A stretch of DNA of 64,000 nt. Origin: Tenacibaculum todarodis. GTDB taxonomy: Bacteria > Bacteroidota > Bacteroidia > Flavobacteriales > Flavobacteriaceae. A program made the position numbers and the translations under genes. The stretch spans positions 2,955,214 through 3,019,213 of the forward strand of contig NZ_CP018155.1 in assembly GCF_001889045.1 (NCBI RefSeq), read 5' to 3'. This document shows positions 34,846 through 44,606 of the stretch, one piece after another (position 1 is the first letter of the stretch; the number at the start of each line of letters is the position of its first letter). The notes under the pieces were generated by a model. It was not told the origin of the DNA and made no database searches. It saw only the letters and a list, made by a program, of their open reading frames with translations.

Positions 34846-37215
34846 ATGAATAAGAAAGACCTATCTGAAAGAGATATTTGCACAAAATTTATAAACCCCG
34901 CAATTGAAAAATCGGGTTGGAATATGCGTACACAAGTAAGAGAGGAAGTTTCTTTTACAGATGGTAGGATTATTGTTCAAGGCAAACTATATACTAGAGG
35001 AAAAAGAAAAAGAGCAGATTATATTCTGTATTACAAGTCCAACATTCCTATTGCTATTATTGAAGCAAAAGACAATAAAAAAGCAGTTGGACATGGTATG
35101 CAACAGGCTTTAGAGTACTCAGAAATTTTACAAATTCCATTTGTATTCACTTCAAATGGAGACTCTTTTGTTTTTCATGATAAAACAAATCCGTCTGGAA
35201 ATTTAGAACAAGAACTTACTTTAGATAGTTTTCCATCACCAGAAACATTATGGAAAAAGTATTTAAAGTACAATAATATTGAAACGCCACAAGCTCAAGA
35301 AATAGTCGAGAAAGACTATTATGCAGATGATAGTGGAATGACGCCAAGATATTACCAACAAAATGCGGTTAACAGAACATTGGAAGCAGTTGCTAAAGGA
35401 CAAGATAAAATTATCCTTGTTATGGCAACAGGAACAGGTAAAACCTATACTGCGTTCAACATAATTTGGCGTTTATGGAAAACAGGAGTTAAAAAACGTA
35501 TTTTATTTCTTGCAGATAGAAATGCATTATTAACGCAAACTAAAAATGGTGATTTCTCTCCTTTCGGAAATGATATTATGCATATTATAAAAAACCGAAA
35601 GATTGATAAATCCTACCAAATTTACTTTGCATTGTATCAAGGATTAACAAGTAATGATGAAGATAAAAATGCTTATAAAGAGTTTAGTCCAGATTTTTTC
35701 GACTTAATAGTTATCGACGAGTGTCATCGTGGAAGCGCTTCTGAAGCATCAGCATGGCGTGATGTCTTAACATATTTTAATTCAGCAACACAAATAGGGT
35801 TAACAGCAACTCCTAAAGAAACTAAAGATGTTTCTAATATGGAATACTTTGGAGAGCCAGTTTATACGTATTCTCTAAAACAAGGTATAGATGATGGTTT
35901 CTTAGCACCTTATAAAGTGGTGAGAATTACTACAAGTGTTGACGATGGTTGGCGGCCAACAGCTGGATTAATTGATAAATACGGAAACGAAGTTGAAGAC
36001 CGTATTTATAATTTAAAAGATTACGACAGAACTTTAGCTATTGATGAACGCACTCAGATTGTAGCAAAAAAAATCACTGAATACCTTAAAGCAACAGATC
36101 GTTATGCAAAAACTATTGTGTTTTGTACAGATATTGACCATGCAAACAGAATGCGACAAGCTCTTATTAATGAAAATGCAGACCTTGTTGCTAAACATTG
36201 GAATTATTGTGTAAAAATAACTGGTGATGATGAAATTGGAAAACAAGAGCTAGATAACTTTACAGATGTTGAAGAGCGTTTTCCTGTCATTGCAACAACA
36301 TCAAAAATGTTAACCACAGGTATTGATACTAAAATGGTAAAGTTTATTGTTTTAGAATCCAACATTCAGTCAGTAACAGAATTTAAACAAATTATTGGTC
36401 GTGGTACACGTATTAGAGAGGCAGAAGGTAAAGTGTTCTTTACCATTATGGATTTCAGAAAAGCAACCAATATATTTGCTAGACCTGATTTTGATGGAGA
36501 TCCAGTACAAATTTATGAACCAGAACCACATCAACCAGTTGTGCCACCAGATGAAGATGAAACTCCTCCTGAGGAAAATGGAGAATCATATGATCCAGAT
36601 GATTTTAAACCAACAACTCCAGACATAACTATTGGTGGTGAGGAGGAAGTGAAAAAGTACTATGTTAATCAAATACCTGTATCAGTTGTTAATGAGCGTG
36701 TACAGTATTATGGAAAGGATGGAAAACTTATCACAGAATCTTTAAAAGATTATTCTAGGAAAAACATAACAAAAGAGTATACTTCTTTAGATGAATTTAT
36801 CCAAAAATGGAATGATACTGAAAAGAAAGAAGAGTTAATAAAAGAACTAGCTGAACATGGTGTATTGTTAGAGGCACTTCGTGAAGATGTTGGTTTAGAT
36901 TTAGATGCGTTTGATTTAATTTGCCACATTGCCTTCGATCAACCTGCTTTAACAAGAAAAGAACGTGCTAATAATGTCCGAAAACGTAATTACTTTACTA
37001 AATACAGCAAAACTGCACAAAAGGTTTTGAATAGTTTACTAGATAAATACGAAAAAGAAGGCATTGTTTCGATTGAACAAGGTTCTGTTTTAAAAGTAAA
37101 ACCATTAACAGAAATGGGTTCACCTGTAGAATTGGTAAGAGCTTTTGGTAAGAAAAAAGATTTTGAACAAGCTATTAAAGATTTGGAAAATGAAATTTAT
37201 AATATTACAGCCTAA
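34846..37215 (+). CDS. hsdR: Type I restriction enzyme, restriction/translocase subunit
   Basis: The 789-aa protein begins with an HSDR_N nuclease domain: RADYILYYKSNIPIAIIEAKDNKK (D...ExK, about 64-85) is the PD-(D/E)xK site. The SF2 motor follows: Walker A MATGTGKTYTAF (about 195), DECH in VIDECHRGSA, GLTATP (motif III) and QIIGRGTRIRE (motif VI). The C-terminal 170 residues match the EcoEI-type R C-terminal region. HsdR translocates DNA and cuts it when the target is unmethylated, in complex with HsdM and HsdS. The start is an ATG with a clear leader. It heads an operon; the next gene starts 2 bases after its stop. Confidence 0.95.
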   Translation: MNKKDLSERDICTKFINPAIEKSGWNMRTQVREEVSFTDGRIIVQGKLYTRGKRKRADYILYYKSNIPIAIIEAKDNKKAVGHGMQQALEYSEILQIPFVFTSNGDSFVFHDKTNPSGNLEQELTLDSFPSPETLWKKYLKYNNIETPQAQEIVEKDYYADDSGMTPRYYQQNAVNRTLEAVAKGQDKIILVMATGTGKTYTAFNIIWRLWKTGVKKRILFLADRNALLTQTKNGDFSPFGNDIMHIIKNRKIDKSYQIYFALYQGLTSNDEDKNAYKEFSPDFFDLIVIDECHRGSASEASAWRDVLTYFNSATQIGLTATPKETKDVSNMEYFGEPVYTYSLKQGIDDGFLAPYKVVRITTSVDDGWRPTAGLIDKYGNEVEDRIYNLKDYDRTLAIDERTQIVAKKITEYLKATDRYAKTIVFCTDIDHANRMRQALINENADLVAKHWNYCVKITGDDEIGKQELDNFTDVEERFPVIATTSKMLTTGIDTKMVKFIVLESNIQSVTEFKQIIGRGTRIREAEGKVFFTIMDFRKATNIFARPDFDGDPVQIYEPEPHQPVVPPDEDETPPEENGESYDPDDFKPTTPDITIGGEEEVKKYYVNQIPVSVVNERVQYYGKDGKLITESLKDYSRKNITKEYTSLDEFIQKWNDTEKKEELIKELAEHGVLLEALREDVGLDLDAFDLICHIAFDQPALTRKERANNVRKRNYFTKYSKTAQKVLNSLLDKYEKEGIVSIEQGSVLKVKPLTEMGSPVELVRAFGKKKDFEQAIKDLENEIYNITA

Positions 37216-37217
37216 AA

Positions 37218-39365
37218 ATGAAAATATCACAGATTTTAGATAAAATAGACGAGAAACAATTATTTGTTCCAGCATTTCAAAGAGAATATGTTTGGAAACG
37301 ACAACATGCAAAAGATTTAGTTTCATCTTTAATTCAAGATTATCCAACTGGGACTATGCTAACTTGGGAAACAAACTATCCTCCAGAATTAAAAGGTGAG
37401 CATAAATATGATTCTCGTCAAGGAGCTGTTAAGTTGATCTTAGATGGACAGCAACGTATTACTACATTATATATGTTAATGACAGGAAATATCCCACCTT
37501 ATTATAAAGCGCATGAAATACTTGTAGATATTAGAAATTTATATGTAAATGTTGAGACTTTAGCTCTTGAATATTACAAAGTAAAAATAATGCAGAATGA
37601 TCCTTTATGGGTTAACATTACAGATATTTTTCAAGCTAAAATTAGATATCGTGATGTTATTCATCAATTAGAACAAAAACTAGAAGGAGAGAGAGTAGAT
37701 AGAGATAAATCGGACAGAATAGATGATAATTTTAGAGCAATTGAAAAAATTAAAGATAGAGATTTTCAAGAGCAAATTATTCCTCCAAAAGCTTCTTTAA
37801 AAGAAGCTATTGATATTTTTTACATTGTGAATGCAAGTGGTGTTAATCTTACAGATGCAGAACTAGCTCTTGCTCAAATATCTGGTTATTGGCCTGAAGC
37901 TAGAGATTTATTTAAGAAAAAACTAGTTGAATTAGAAAAGAATGGATACGTATTTAAATTAGATTTTATAGTCTATGTTTTATTAGGAATCTTACATAAC
38001 ATGGGTTCTAAACTTGATAAACTACATAGTCAAGATAATAAAGACGCCATTCAAGCAGCTTGGAAAAGATTAGATGAAGATGTATTAGATTACGTTTTTA
38101 ATGTAATGAAAAGCCAAGCATATATTGATCATACAAAAGAAGTAAACTCTGTTTACGCATTTATACCAATTATTGTATATGCATATAACAAAGGAGGACA
38201 AAAACTATCGCAAATAGAAATAAAAAAGGTAGTAAAGTGGTTTTATTATTCACAAATTAGACAACGCTATATTAGCCAATTGCAACAAAAATTAGATAAG
38301 GATATTGGTGTTATTGTAAAAGATGAAAACCCCTTTGATAAATTGCTGAGTATTATAGCAGCAGAGCGTCCCTTAGAAATAAGTAAAGATGAATTTATAG
38401 GTGTTGGTATCAGTCATGCGCTTTGGGGATTGATGAATTTCTATTTTAAGAGCAAAGGAGCAATTTGTTTTACTACTGGAATAAATATTCGTAAAAATAT
38501 GGGTAAAAAATATGAACTAGAATGGGATCATATTTTTCCTTATTCCTTATTAAAACTTGAAGGTTATAATAGAAATAACAGAGTTAAATATAGTCTTGCC
38601 CAAGAAATTACCAATAGAGCAATATTAACGCAACTTGCTAATAGAAAGAAAAGTAACCACTTAGCAGAAGGCTACCTAACAGATACTTTAGAACATTTTC
38701 CAAATGCATTAGAAAAGCAATGCATTCCTGTTGATACAGAACTTTGGAAAATGGAAAATTTTGAACTTTTCTTAGAGAAGAGAAGAATTTTATTAGCTAA
38801 AGAATTAAATGAATTTTTAAATAATATTACAGAAACAAATTACGAATCCTTAGATATGGACATTGTTGAAATGATAATGTCTGGTGAAAATAGTCAAGTA
38901 GAATTTAAAACTACTTTACGCTATGATATGAGAGAAAACAAGGTAAATAAAAAACTTGAAGCAGTTGTTCTTAAAACATTAGCAGCTTTTTCTAATGGGC
39001 AAGGAGGAACACTTGTTATGGGTGTTACAGATGATCTAGAGGTAATTGGCTTAGAGAATGATTACAAAACACTTAGTAGTGGTACTAAAGATGAGTTTGA
39101 ATTACACCTTAGAAACCTGGTAAATAATGCCTACGGAATTGAATTTGCTACAAACAATCTTACTATTACTTTTCCAGAAGTAAATGATATCGAGATTTGT
39201 GTTGTAGATATTAAACAAGGGTTAAGACCTTTATATACTGAGGTTTCAGATAAAAATGGTAACAGAAGTAAAAAGTTCTATGTAAGAAGTGGAAATGCAT
39301 CACAGGAAATTGATATTACTGAGGTTGCACAATATATTAATCAAAGATTTGAAAGAATAGCTTAA
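37218..39365 (+). CDS. DUF262-HNH (GmrSD-like) protein fused to AlbA_2 domain
   Basis: The 715-aa protein has three parts. Residues 1-220 are DUF262: FQREYVWKRQHAKDLVSSLI and LILDGQQRITTLYML (the DGQQR motif). Residues 400-520 are a DUF1524/HNH-like nuclease: ELEWDHIFPYSLL and ITNRAILTQLANRKKSN. Residues about 550-690 are an AlbA_2 (schlafen-like) domain: QVEFKTTLRYDMRENK and LAAFSNGQGGTLVMGVTDD. DUF262-DUF1524 proteins such as GmrSD cut modified DNA, with nucleotide binding by DUF262. Here the gene sits between hsdR and hsdM and overlaps the hsdM start by 1 base, so it is made with the type I enzyme. It may extend the system to modified phage DNA (inference). Confidence 0.88.
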   Translation: MKISQILDKIDEKQLFVPAFQREYVWKRQHAKDLVSSLIQDYPTGTMLTWETNYPPELKGEHKYDSRQGAVKLILDGQQRITTLYMLMTGNIPPYYKAHEILVDIRNLYVNVETLALEYYKVKIMQNDPLWVNITDIFQAKIRYRDVIHQLEQKLEGERVDRDKSDRIDDNFRAIEKIKDRDFQEQIIPPKASLKEAIDIFYIVNASGVNLTDAELALAQISGYWPEARDLFKKKLVELEKNGYVFKLDFIVYVLLGILHNMGSKLDKLHSQDNKDAIQAAWKRLDEDVLDYVFNVMKSQAYIDHTKEVNSVYAFIPIIVYAYNKGGQKLSQIEIKKVVKWFYYSQIRQRYISQLQQKLDKDIGVIVKDENPFDKLLSIIAAERPLEISKDEFIGVGISHALWGLMNFYFKSKGAICFTTGINIRKNMGKKYELEWDHIFPYSLLKLEGYNRNNRVKYSLAQEITNRAILTQLANRKKSNHLAEGYLTDTLEHFPNALEKQCIPVDTELWKMENFELFLEKRRILLAKELNEFLNNITETNYESLDMDIVEMIMSGENSQVEFKTTLRYDMRENKVNKKLEAVVLKTLAAFSNGQGGTLVMGVTDDLEVIGLENDYKTLSSGTKDEFELHLRNLVNNAYGIEFATNNLTITFPEVNDIEICVVDIKQGLRPLYTEVSDKNGNRSKKFYVRSGNASQEIDITEVAQYINQRFERIA

Positions 39366-40795
39366 TGAGTAACATAACAACCAACATAAAAGGCATACGC
39401 GATATCATGCGTAAAGACACAGGAGTAGATGGAGATGCGCAACGTATCTCGCAAATGGTGTGGATGCTGTTTATGAAAATATTTTCCGATAAAGAAGAAG
39501 AATGGGAAATTACTATTGACGATTACGAATCACCAATTCCAGAACATTTAAAATGGCAAAATTGGGCAGCAGATGATGAAGGAAAGACTGGTGATGAATT
39601 AATGGAATTTATTGAAACCGAATTATTTCCTGTTTTAAAAGATTTAGATATTACAATTAGTCCACAAGCAAAAATTATACGCTCGGTATTTGATGATACG
39701 TATAACTTTATGAAAAACGGAACACTTTTTCGTCAAGTTATCAATGTAATTAATGAAATAGACTTTAACAATTCTACCGAAAGTCATTTGTTTAATGATA
39801 TTTACGAAACCATTTTAAAAGACTTACAATCAGCAGGTTCTTCTGGTGAATATTACACACCAAGAGCGGTAACGCAATTTATGGTAGATATGATTAATCC
39901 GCAATTGGGCGAAAGTATTTTAGATCCAGCCTGTGGTACAGGTGGTTTTTTAACTTGTAGTATTGATGCTATGCGAAGTCAAGTAAAAGACCACAAAGAC
40001 AGAGCGGTTTTACAACAATCTATTCGTGGTATCGAAAAAAAACCCTTACCGCATTTATTATGTACCACTAATTTAATGCTGCATGGTTTTGATTTACCAG
40101 CAGTTCGTAGAGATAATTTACTAAGCAAACCCTATGCAGATTGGGGCGCAAAAGACAAGCTAGACATTATTTTGTCTAATCCACCTTTTGGTGGTGTAGA
40201 AGAAGATGGTACCGAAACCAACTTCCCTAAAAAGTTTAGAACCAAAGAAACAGCCGATTTATTTTTAGCCTTAATTATTAAGCTCTTAAAAAATAACGGA
40301 CGTTGTGCTATTGTTTTACCAGATGGTACATTGTTTGGCGAAGGCATGAAAACACGCCTAAAAGAAGAGTTGTTAGACAAATGTAACTTGCATACTATTG
40401 TGCGTTTACCAAATGGAGTTTTTAACCCATATACAAGTATTAAAACCAATTTATTGTTTTTTGAAAAAGGCACACCTACCAAAGAAGTTTGGTATTACGA
40501 ACACCAATACCCAAAAGGAGCAAAAAGCTATAACAAGAGTAAACCCATTAACATTAAAGAGTTTGATGTAGAAAAAAAGTGGTGGAATAAACGTGTTGAA
40601 AATGAATATGCTTGGAAAGTATCTATTGAAGATATTAAAAAGCGTAATTACAATTTAGATATAAAAAACCCACACCAAGAAGTAGATACGTTAGAAAAAC
40701 CAGAAGTAATATTAGAAAAATTTAGAACTACTGAAACGAAGATTTCTAACATACAAGACGAAATAATAAACGTATTAACTGAAGCTTTAAAATAG
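39365..40795 (+). CDS. hsdM: Type I restriction-modification, DNA adenine methyltransferase subunit
   Basis: 476 aa. An N-terminal HsdM_N helical domain (1-130, with QMVWMLFMKIFSDKEEE) is followed by an N6_Mtase fold: GSSGEYYTPRAVTQFMVD, motif I ESILDPACGTGGFLT and motif IV DIILSNPPFGG (NPPF, the adenine methylation signature). HsdM methylates the recognition sequence with S-adenosylmethionine and is needed for both modification and restriction. The ATG overlaps the stop of the DUF262 gene (TAATG), so the two are translationally coupled. Confidence 0.96.
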   Translation: MSNITTNIKGIRDIMRKDTGVDGDAQRISQMVWMLFMKIFSDKEEEWEITIDDYESPIPEHLKWQNWAADDEGKTGDELMEFIETELFPVLKDLDITISPQAKIIRSVFDDTYNFMKNGTLFRQVINVINEIDFNNSTESHLFNDIYETILKDLQSAGSSGEYYTPRAVTQFMVDMINPQLGESILDPACGTGGFLTCSIDAMRSQVKDHKDRAVLQQSIRGIEKKPLPHLLCTTNLMLHGFDLPAVRRDNLLSKPYADWGAKDKLDIILSNPPFGGVEEDGTETNFPKKFRTKETADLFLALIIKLLKNNGRCAIVLPDGTLFGEGMKTRLKEELLDKCNLHTIVRLPNGVFNPYTSIKTNLLFFEKGTPTKEVWYYEHQYPKGAKSYNKSKPINIKEFDVEKKWWNKRVENEYAWKVSIEDIKKRNYNLDIKNPHQEVDTLEKPEVILEKFRTTETKISNIQDEIINVLTEALK

Positions 40796-40798
40796 ACT

Positions 40799-40850
40799 GT
40801 CATTGCGAGGAGGCACGACGTGGCAATCTCATCAATAGAAGCAATCTCAT
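40799..40850. repeat. Dispersed short repeat between hsdM and hsdS
   Basis: The segment starting cattgcgaggaggcacgacg and ending gcaatctcat contains the inverted pair attgc / gcaat. I recall closely similar strings scattered in intergenic regions of many Bacteroidota genomes, so I list it as a dispersed repeat. Only one copy lies in this window. Confidence 0.55.
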
Positions 40851-40858
40851 AATTACAT

Positions 40859-42559
40859 ATGAAACTACTACAACATTTTAAAGAACTTACGGTTAGACCA
40901 AAGAACGCCCAAGAGCTAAAAGGATTGATTTTACAATTGGCAATTCAAGGAAAACTGACTGCGAATTGGAGAGAAGAAAATCCTGATGTTGAACCTGCTT
41001 CGGAATTATTAAAGAGAATTAAAGAAGAAAAGAAGCAACTTGTTAAGGATAAGAAAATAAGAAATGAAAAACCCTATTCTGAAATTAACAAAAGAAACCT
41101 TACTAAAAAAGTTCCTTTAAGATGGGATTTTAACTATATAAGAGATATTAGTTCTGTTGTAACTTGTGGGATGGCAAGTACACCTAAATATACGGAAACA
41201 GGAAGAATATTTCTTTCTGCTAAAAATGTAAAACCATTTACATTTAAACCTGAAAAACATAAATTTGTTTCAGAAGAAACATATCAAAAAATAATAAAAA
41301 ACTCAAAACCTGAGAAAGGAGATTTATTATTAACAAGAGTAGGAGCTGGTATAGGAGAGGCTTGTGTAATTGACCAAGACATTGACTTTGCTTTTTATGT
41401 GAGTTTGACATTAATAAAACCTATGAAAGGTATTGATTCAAAGTATATGCTATATTGGCTTTCTTCAAAAGATGGAATTAAAAAAGTATTAGATAATATT
41501 TATGGTAAAGGAGTTTCTCAAGGTAATTTGAATGTTAACCAAGTTAGGCAATTTGTTATGCCCATTCCACCACTAGAAGAACAAAAAGAAATCGTAAACG
41601 TAGTAGAAACGCTATTTAAAGAAGTAGCACAATTAGAGCAATTAACGGCTGAACGTATTAATTTAAAAGAAGACTTTGTAACGTCTGCTTTAAACCAACT
41701 CACTACAAATAATGCCAACCAAGAATGGACTTTTTTACAAGACCATTTTAAAAGCTTCTTTAATGAAATTACCAACATTAAAAAGTTAAGAGAAACGGTT
41801 TTGCAATTAGCCGTTCAAGGTAAATTAACAGCAGATTGGCGCGCTAATCATCCAGATACGGAGGATGCATCAATTAGTTTAGAACGTATTAAAACCGAAA
41901 AGAAATTACAGACTGTAAAGGAAGAAGAAATTCCATTTAAATTGAATTCTAGTTGGGAATGGGCTAAGTTTATTGATGTTGCTAAGCTTAGGCATGGACA
42001 TCAATTTAGAAATTATGACTTTGTAGAAGAAGGTATACCTGTTATCAAAATCGGTCAATGTAAATCTGATGGTACTTTAGATTTTTCAAAATGTAACTAT
42101 ATAGATCCAAATCGTAAAGCTGAGTTTGAAAATGACTTAATTTTTAAAGGACATCTTTTAATGGCTTTGACTGGAGGAACTTTAGGTAAAGTAACGAGAG
42201 TTGACAAAGATTATGGAATACTAGTACAAAACTATCGCGTTGGAAATTTCTTTGCTGATGAAAGAGTAATAACTCTAGATTTTCTTAATGTAATATTAGA
42301 ATCAGAACTATTTCAAAGTTTGGTAAGAGAAAAGATAAATCAAAATGCTCAACCTAATATTGGAAAAGATAGTATTGAAAAAATAGTAATGCCTATTCCA
42401 CCACTAGAAGAACAAAAAGCCATTGTAGAAAAAGTAAATGCTTTAATGGGTTTATGTGATAGCTTAGCCCAAGAAGTACAACAAAGCCAAGAACATAGTG
42501 CGCAGTTAATGCAGAGTGTTTTAAGGGAGGTTTTTGAAGGGGAAAAAGAGGTAGTTTAG
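40859..42559 (+). CDS. hsdS: Type I restriction-modification, specificity subunit
   Basis: The 566-aa protein has the duplicated HsdS plan. Conserved helices with ELKGLILQLAIQGKLTANWR (about 19) and LRETVLQLAVQGKLTADWR (about 312) precede two target recognition domains, each ending in PIPPLEEQK (about 236 and 515). The two recognition domains differ strongly, so a bipartite asymmetric target is expected. The C-terminal helix reads AQLMQSVLREVFEGE. It recruits HsdM and HsdR to DNA. A related hsdS tail is found 2 kb downstream at 44550-44603, a sign of recombination at this 3' end. Confidence 0.95.
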   Translation: MKLLQHFKELTVRPKNAQELKGLILQLAIQGKLTANWREENPDVEPASELLKRIKEEKKQLVKDKKIRNEKPYSEINKRNLTKKVPLRWDFNYIRDISSVVTCGMASTPKYTETGRIFLSAKNVKPFTFKPEKHKFVSEETYQKIIKNSKPEKGDLLLTRVGAGIGEACVIDQDIDFAFYVSLTLIKPMKGIDSKYMLYWLSSKDGIKKVLDNIYGKGVSQGNLNVNQVRQFVMPIPPLEEQKEIVNVVETLFKEVAQLEQLTAERINLKEDFVTSALNQLTTNNANQEWTFLQDHFKSFFNEITNIKKLRETVLQLAVQGKLTADWRANHPDTEDASISLERIKTEKKLQTVKEEEIPFKLNSSWEWAKFIDVAKLRHGHQFRNYDFVEEGIPVIKIGQCKSDGTLDFSKCNYIDPNRKAEFENDLIFKGHLLMALTGGTLGKVTRVDKDYGILVQNYRVGNFFADERVITLDFLNVILESELFQSLVREKINQNAQPNIGKDSIEKIVMPIPPLEEQKAIVEKVNALMGLCDSLAQEVQQSQEHSAQLMQSVLREVFEGEKEVV

Positions 42560-42599
42560 ATAATTGAAAATTAAGAAATAAATTAATTATAAAAAATAA

Positions 42600-42985
42600 A
42601 AATCTAGTGAGTTAGAGAAGTGCTGAAGAATGCGTTTCAAGGTGTAATTTGTTGTGTGAATAGCAAATTATAAGCTTAACATTAAAAGCTGTTAAGAAGA
42701 AGGTATTTTACAAATGCAAGAGATTGTTGGATTAATTTCTAATAAGTCTTGTATTACCTCCAGAAACATCAATAAGATGTCTGGAAATACCCTAATAGTT
42801 CTGTTGAAGTTATTTAATATCATTGGCAACTTTGTTATTATATGCAAATATACAGTAATTATTTATCGCCCAACTTGAATTGGGGCGGTTGTAAACTTAG
42901 GTTTACAACCGAAAGAGCATGCATTTTTCGGGAGTTTATTAAACTCTAAAAGCAATGCTTCGTAGTTGGCTTCTCTGCTCACTTT
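42600..42985 (+). ncRNA. Candidate structured RNA upstream of the reverse transcriptase
   Basis: The 432-bp gap before the reverse transcriptase has no gene but several consecutive stem-loops: tccagaaacatc/gatgtctgga (42759-42785), cgcccaa/ttggggcg (42867-42887), ggttgtaaac/gtttacaacc (42887-42910), gagttta/taaactc (42932-42946) nested in an imperfect agcat...atgct stem. Defence reverse transcriptases (DRT2, DRT9, retrons) use an RNA encoded just upstream as template, so this is probably that RNA. Its exact ends and class are not known. No known consensus was matched by eye. Confidence 0.6.
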
Positions 42986-42991
42986 TATATA

Positions 42992-44539
42992 ATGGAAAAG
43001 AAAAAAAAAGATTGGTTTAAATTAAAACGGTATCCTCATATAGGCTTTCCCTTAAAATCTAAGGATAGATATCTTTGGATAGAGGAATATGTAACCAATC
43101 CAGATGAAATACAAAAACATGCTTTCTTACCTTTTATTCATAAAACTTCTAAAAAAAGAAAATTTAGAAAGCAATATTCAGAAGATACTGGAAAAATAAT
43201 TACAGATACTAAAACAAAAAAAGCTCTAAGGAAATCATCAGTTAAAAATAGAGAGTTGTACTATGCCTCTCATTTAGATTCTTTAATTTACGGGTATTAT
43301 TCTGAAATTTTGTCTAAAAACTATGAAGATAAAATTAAAGAATATTATTTAGACGAAGTAGTTCTTGCATATAGGTCTATTCCTATAAATCCTGAAAATC
43401 TAGAAGGTCCCAATAAATGCAATATAGATTTTGCCAATGATACATTTAATTACATAAGAAATTATCCTGATAAAGAGTTTATTGCAATAGCTTTAGATAT
43501 TAAAGGTTTTTTTGATGAGTTAGACCATAAAATTCTACGTGATGTTTGGTTGCAATTACTACAAACTGAAGAAAAAAAATTACAAAAATTACCGCCAGAT
43601 CATTTTAATGTCTATAAAAACATTACAAGGTTTGCTTATGTAGATATTGTTGATTTATTTAAAGAATTTCAGAATAAGATTTTTATTCAAAAAAGAGATT
43701 CTAATGGTAGATTATTGCCAAAAAAGAGAAATAAAGTTTCTAAAATTAAATTTTTAAAAAATCAGGATGCTGTTTCCTTTTGTACAAAAAAAGAGTTCTA
43801 TAAAAAAAAGAATAAATTAGTAAGAAACACCAAACTAATACAAAAAGGTAAAAATAAAGGTTTACCTAAAAAATTCGGTATTCCACAAGGTTCGCCTATA
43901 AGTTCTGTATTAGCGAACGCTTATCTTTTAAATTTTGATAGAATAATAAATAATTTTATTAAAGAAGAAGGAACTTACAGGAGATATTCAGATGACATGG
44001 TTGTTGTTTGTCCTTTAACTAAAAAGGATGAAATTATTAACCTCGTAATGTCTGAAATTAAAAAAGTGAAATTAGAAATCCAAGAATCTAAAACCCAAAT
44101 ATTTCATTTTACTAGAAAAAAAGGAGGTCTTAGTTGTGGTCAACAATTTAAGGGTGGCATAAATGAGAATAAAAACCTTATTTATTTAGGTTTTGAGTTT
44201 GATGGAGAAACAACTTTATTACGTTCAGCAAGTGTGTCGGCTTTTTATAGGAAAATGAAAAAAACTGTAAAACGTTCTAAACATTACGCTAAAAAAGGTA
44301 AAAATAAAGGGCAAATTTTTAAAGGGAGAATATTAAAAAAATTCTCATATAAAGGTGCAGATAGAAAAAGAAAATGGCTTTGGAATGAATCAATTAAAGG
44401 CTTTGAGAAATCTGAAAGTTATGATTGGGGTAATTTTTTGTCATATTCAAATAAAGCTGCAAAAACTATGACAAAAAATAAAATTAAGAAGCAAACTAAG
44501 AAATCTTGGAATAAATTGGTAAATGAAATAAAGAAGTAA
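42992..44539 (+). CDS. Defence-type reverse transcriptase (DRT/UG-like)
   Basis: The 515-aa protein has the reverse transcriptase motifs: ALDIKGFFDELDH (motif A, Asp 169), FGIPQGSPISSVLANAYL (motif B) and YRRYSDDMVVVC (motif C, Tyr-Ser-Asp-Asp at 332-335), then a thumb-like IYLGFEFDG. A long insertion of about 120 residues lies between motifs A and B, and the Lys-rich C-terminal extension of about 110 residues contains several KKGKNKGQ-like segments. It is longer than retron reverse transcriptases (about 310 aa) and lacks the maturase and HNH domains of group II intron proteins. Its place inside a defence island and the structured leader favour the DRT class. Which DRT type it is cannot be fixed by eye. 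Confidence 0.8.
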   Translation: MEKKKKDWFKLKRYPHIGFPLKSKDRYLWIEEYVTNPDEIQKHAFLPFIHKTSKKRKFRKQYSEDTGKIITDTKTKKALRKSSVKNRELYYASHLDSLIYGYYSEILSKNYEDKIKEYYLDEVVLAYRSIPINPENLEGPNKCNIDFANDTFNYIRNYPDKEFIAIALDIKGFFDELDHKILRDVWLQLLQTEEKKLQKLPPDHFNVYKNITRFAYVDIVDLFKEFQNKIFIQKRDSNGRLLPKKRNKVSKIKFLKNQDAVSFCTKKEFYKKKNKLVRNTKLIQKGKNKGLPKKFGIPQGSPISSVLANAYLLNFDRIINNFIKEEGTYRRYSDDMVVVCPLTKKDEIINLVMSEIKKVKLEIQESKTQIFHFTRKKGGLSCGQQFKGGINENKNLIYLGFEFDGETTLLRSASVSAFYRKMKKTVKRSKHYAKKGKNKGQIFKGRILKKFSYKGADRKRKWLWNESIKGFEKSESYDWGNFLSYSNKAAKTMTKNKIKKQTKKSWNKLVNEIKK

Positions 44540-44549
44540 AAAAAACTAA

Positions 44550-44603
44550 GAAGATATTGAGCAGTTAATGCATAGTTTTTTTAATAAAGAATTAAATTAT
44601 TGA
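44550..44603 (+). pseudogene. Relic of an hsdS 3' end
   Basis: The 17 codons before the stop at 44601 read EDIEQLMHSFFNKELNY, which resembles the tail of the intact HsdS (EHSAQLMQSVLREVFEG). The DNA shares gcagttaatgca exactly and most bases over about 35 nt (42491-42522 against 44550-44582). It ends 3 bases before the ATPase gene. It looks like the end of another hsdS allele left behind when the reverse transcriptase cassette was inserted. Confidence 0.55.
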
Positions 44604-44606
44604 GAT

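Noticed and set aside
42491..44582. hsdS-end repeat as a target-site duplication of a transposon
   Set aside because: The copies differ at about a fifth of positions and no transposase or terminal inverted repeats are present.
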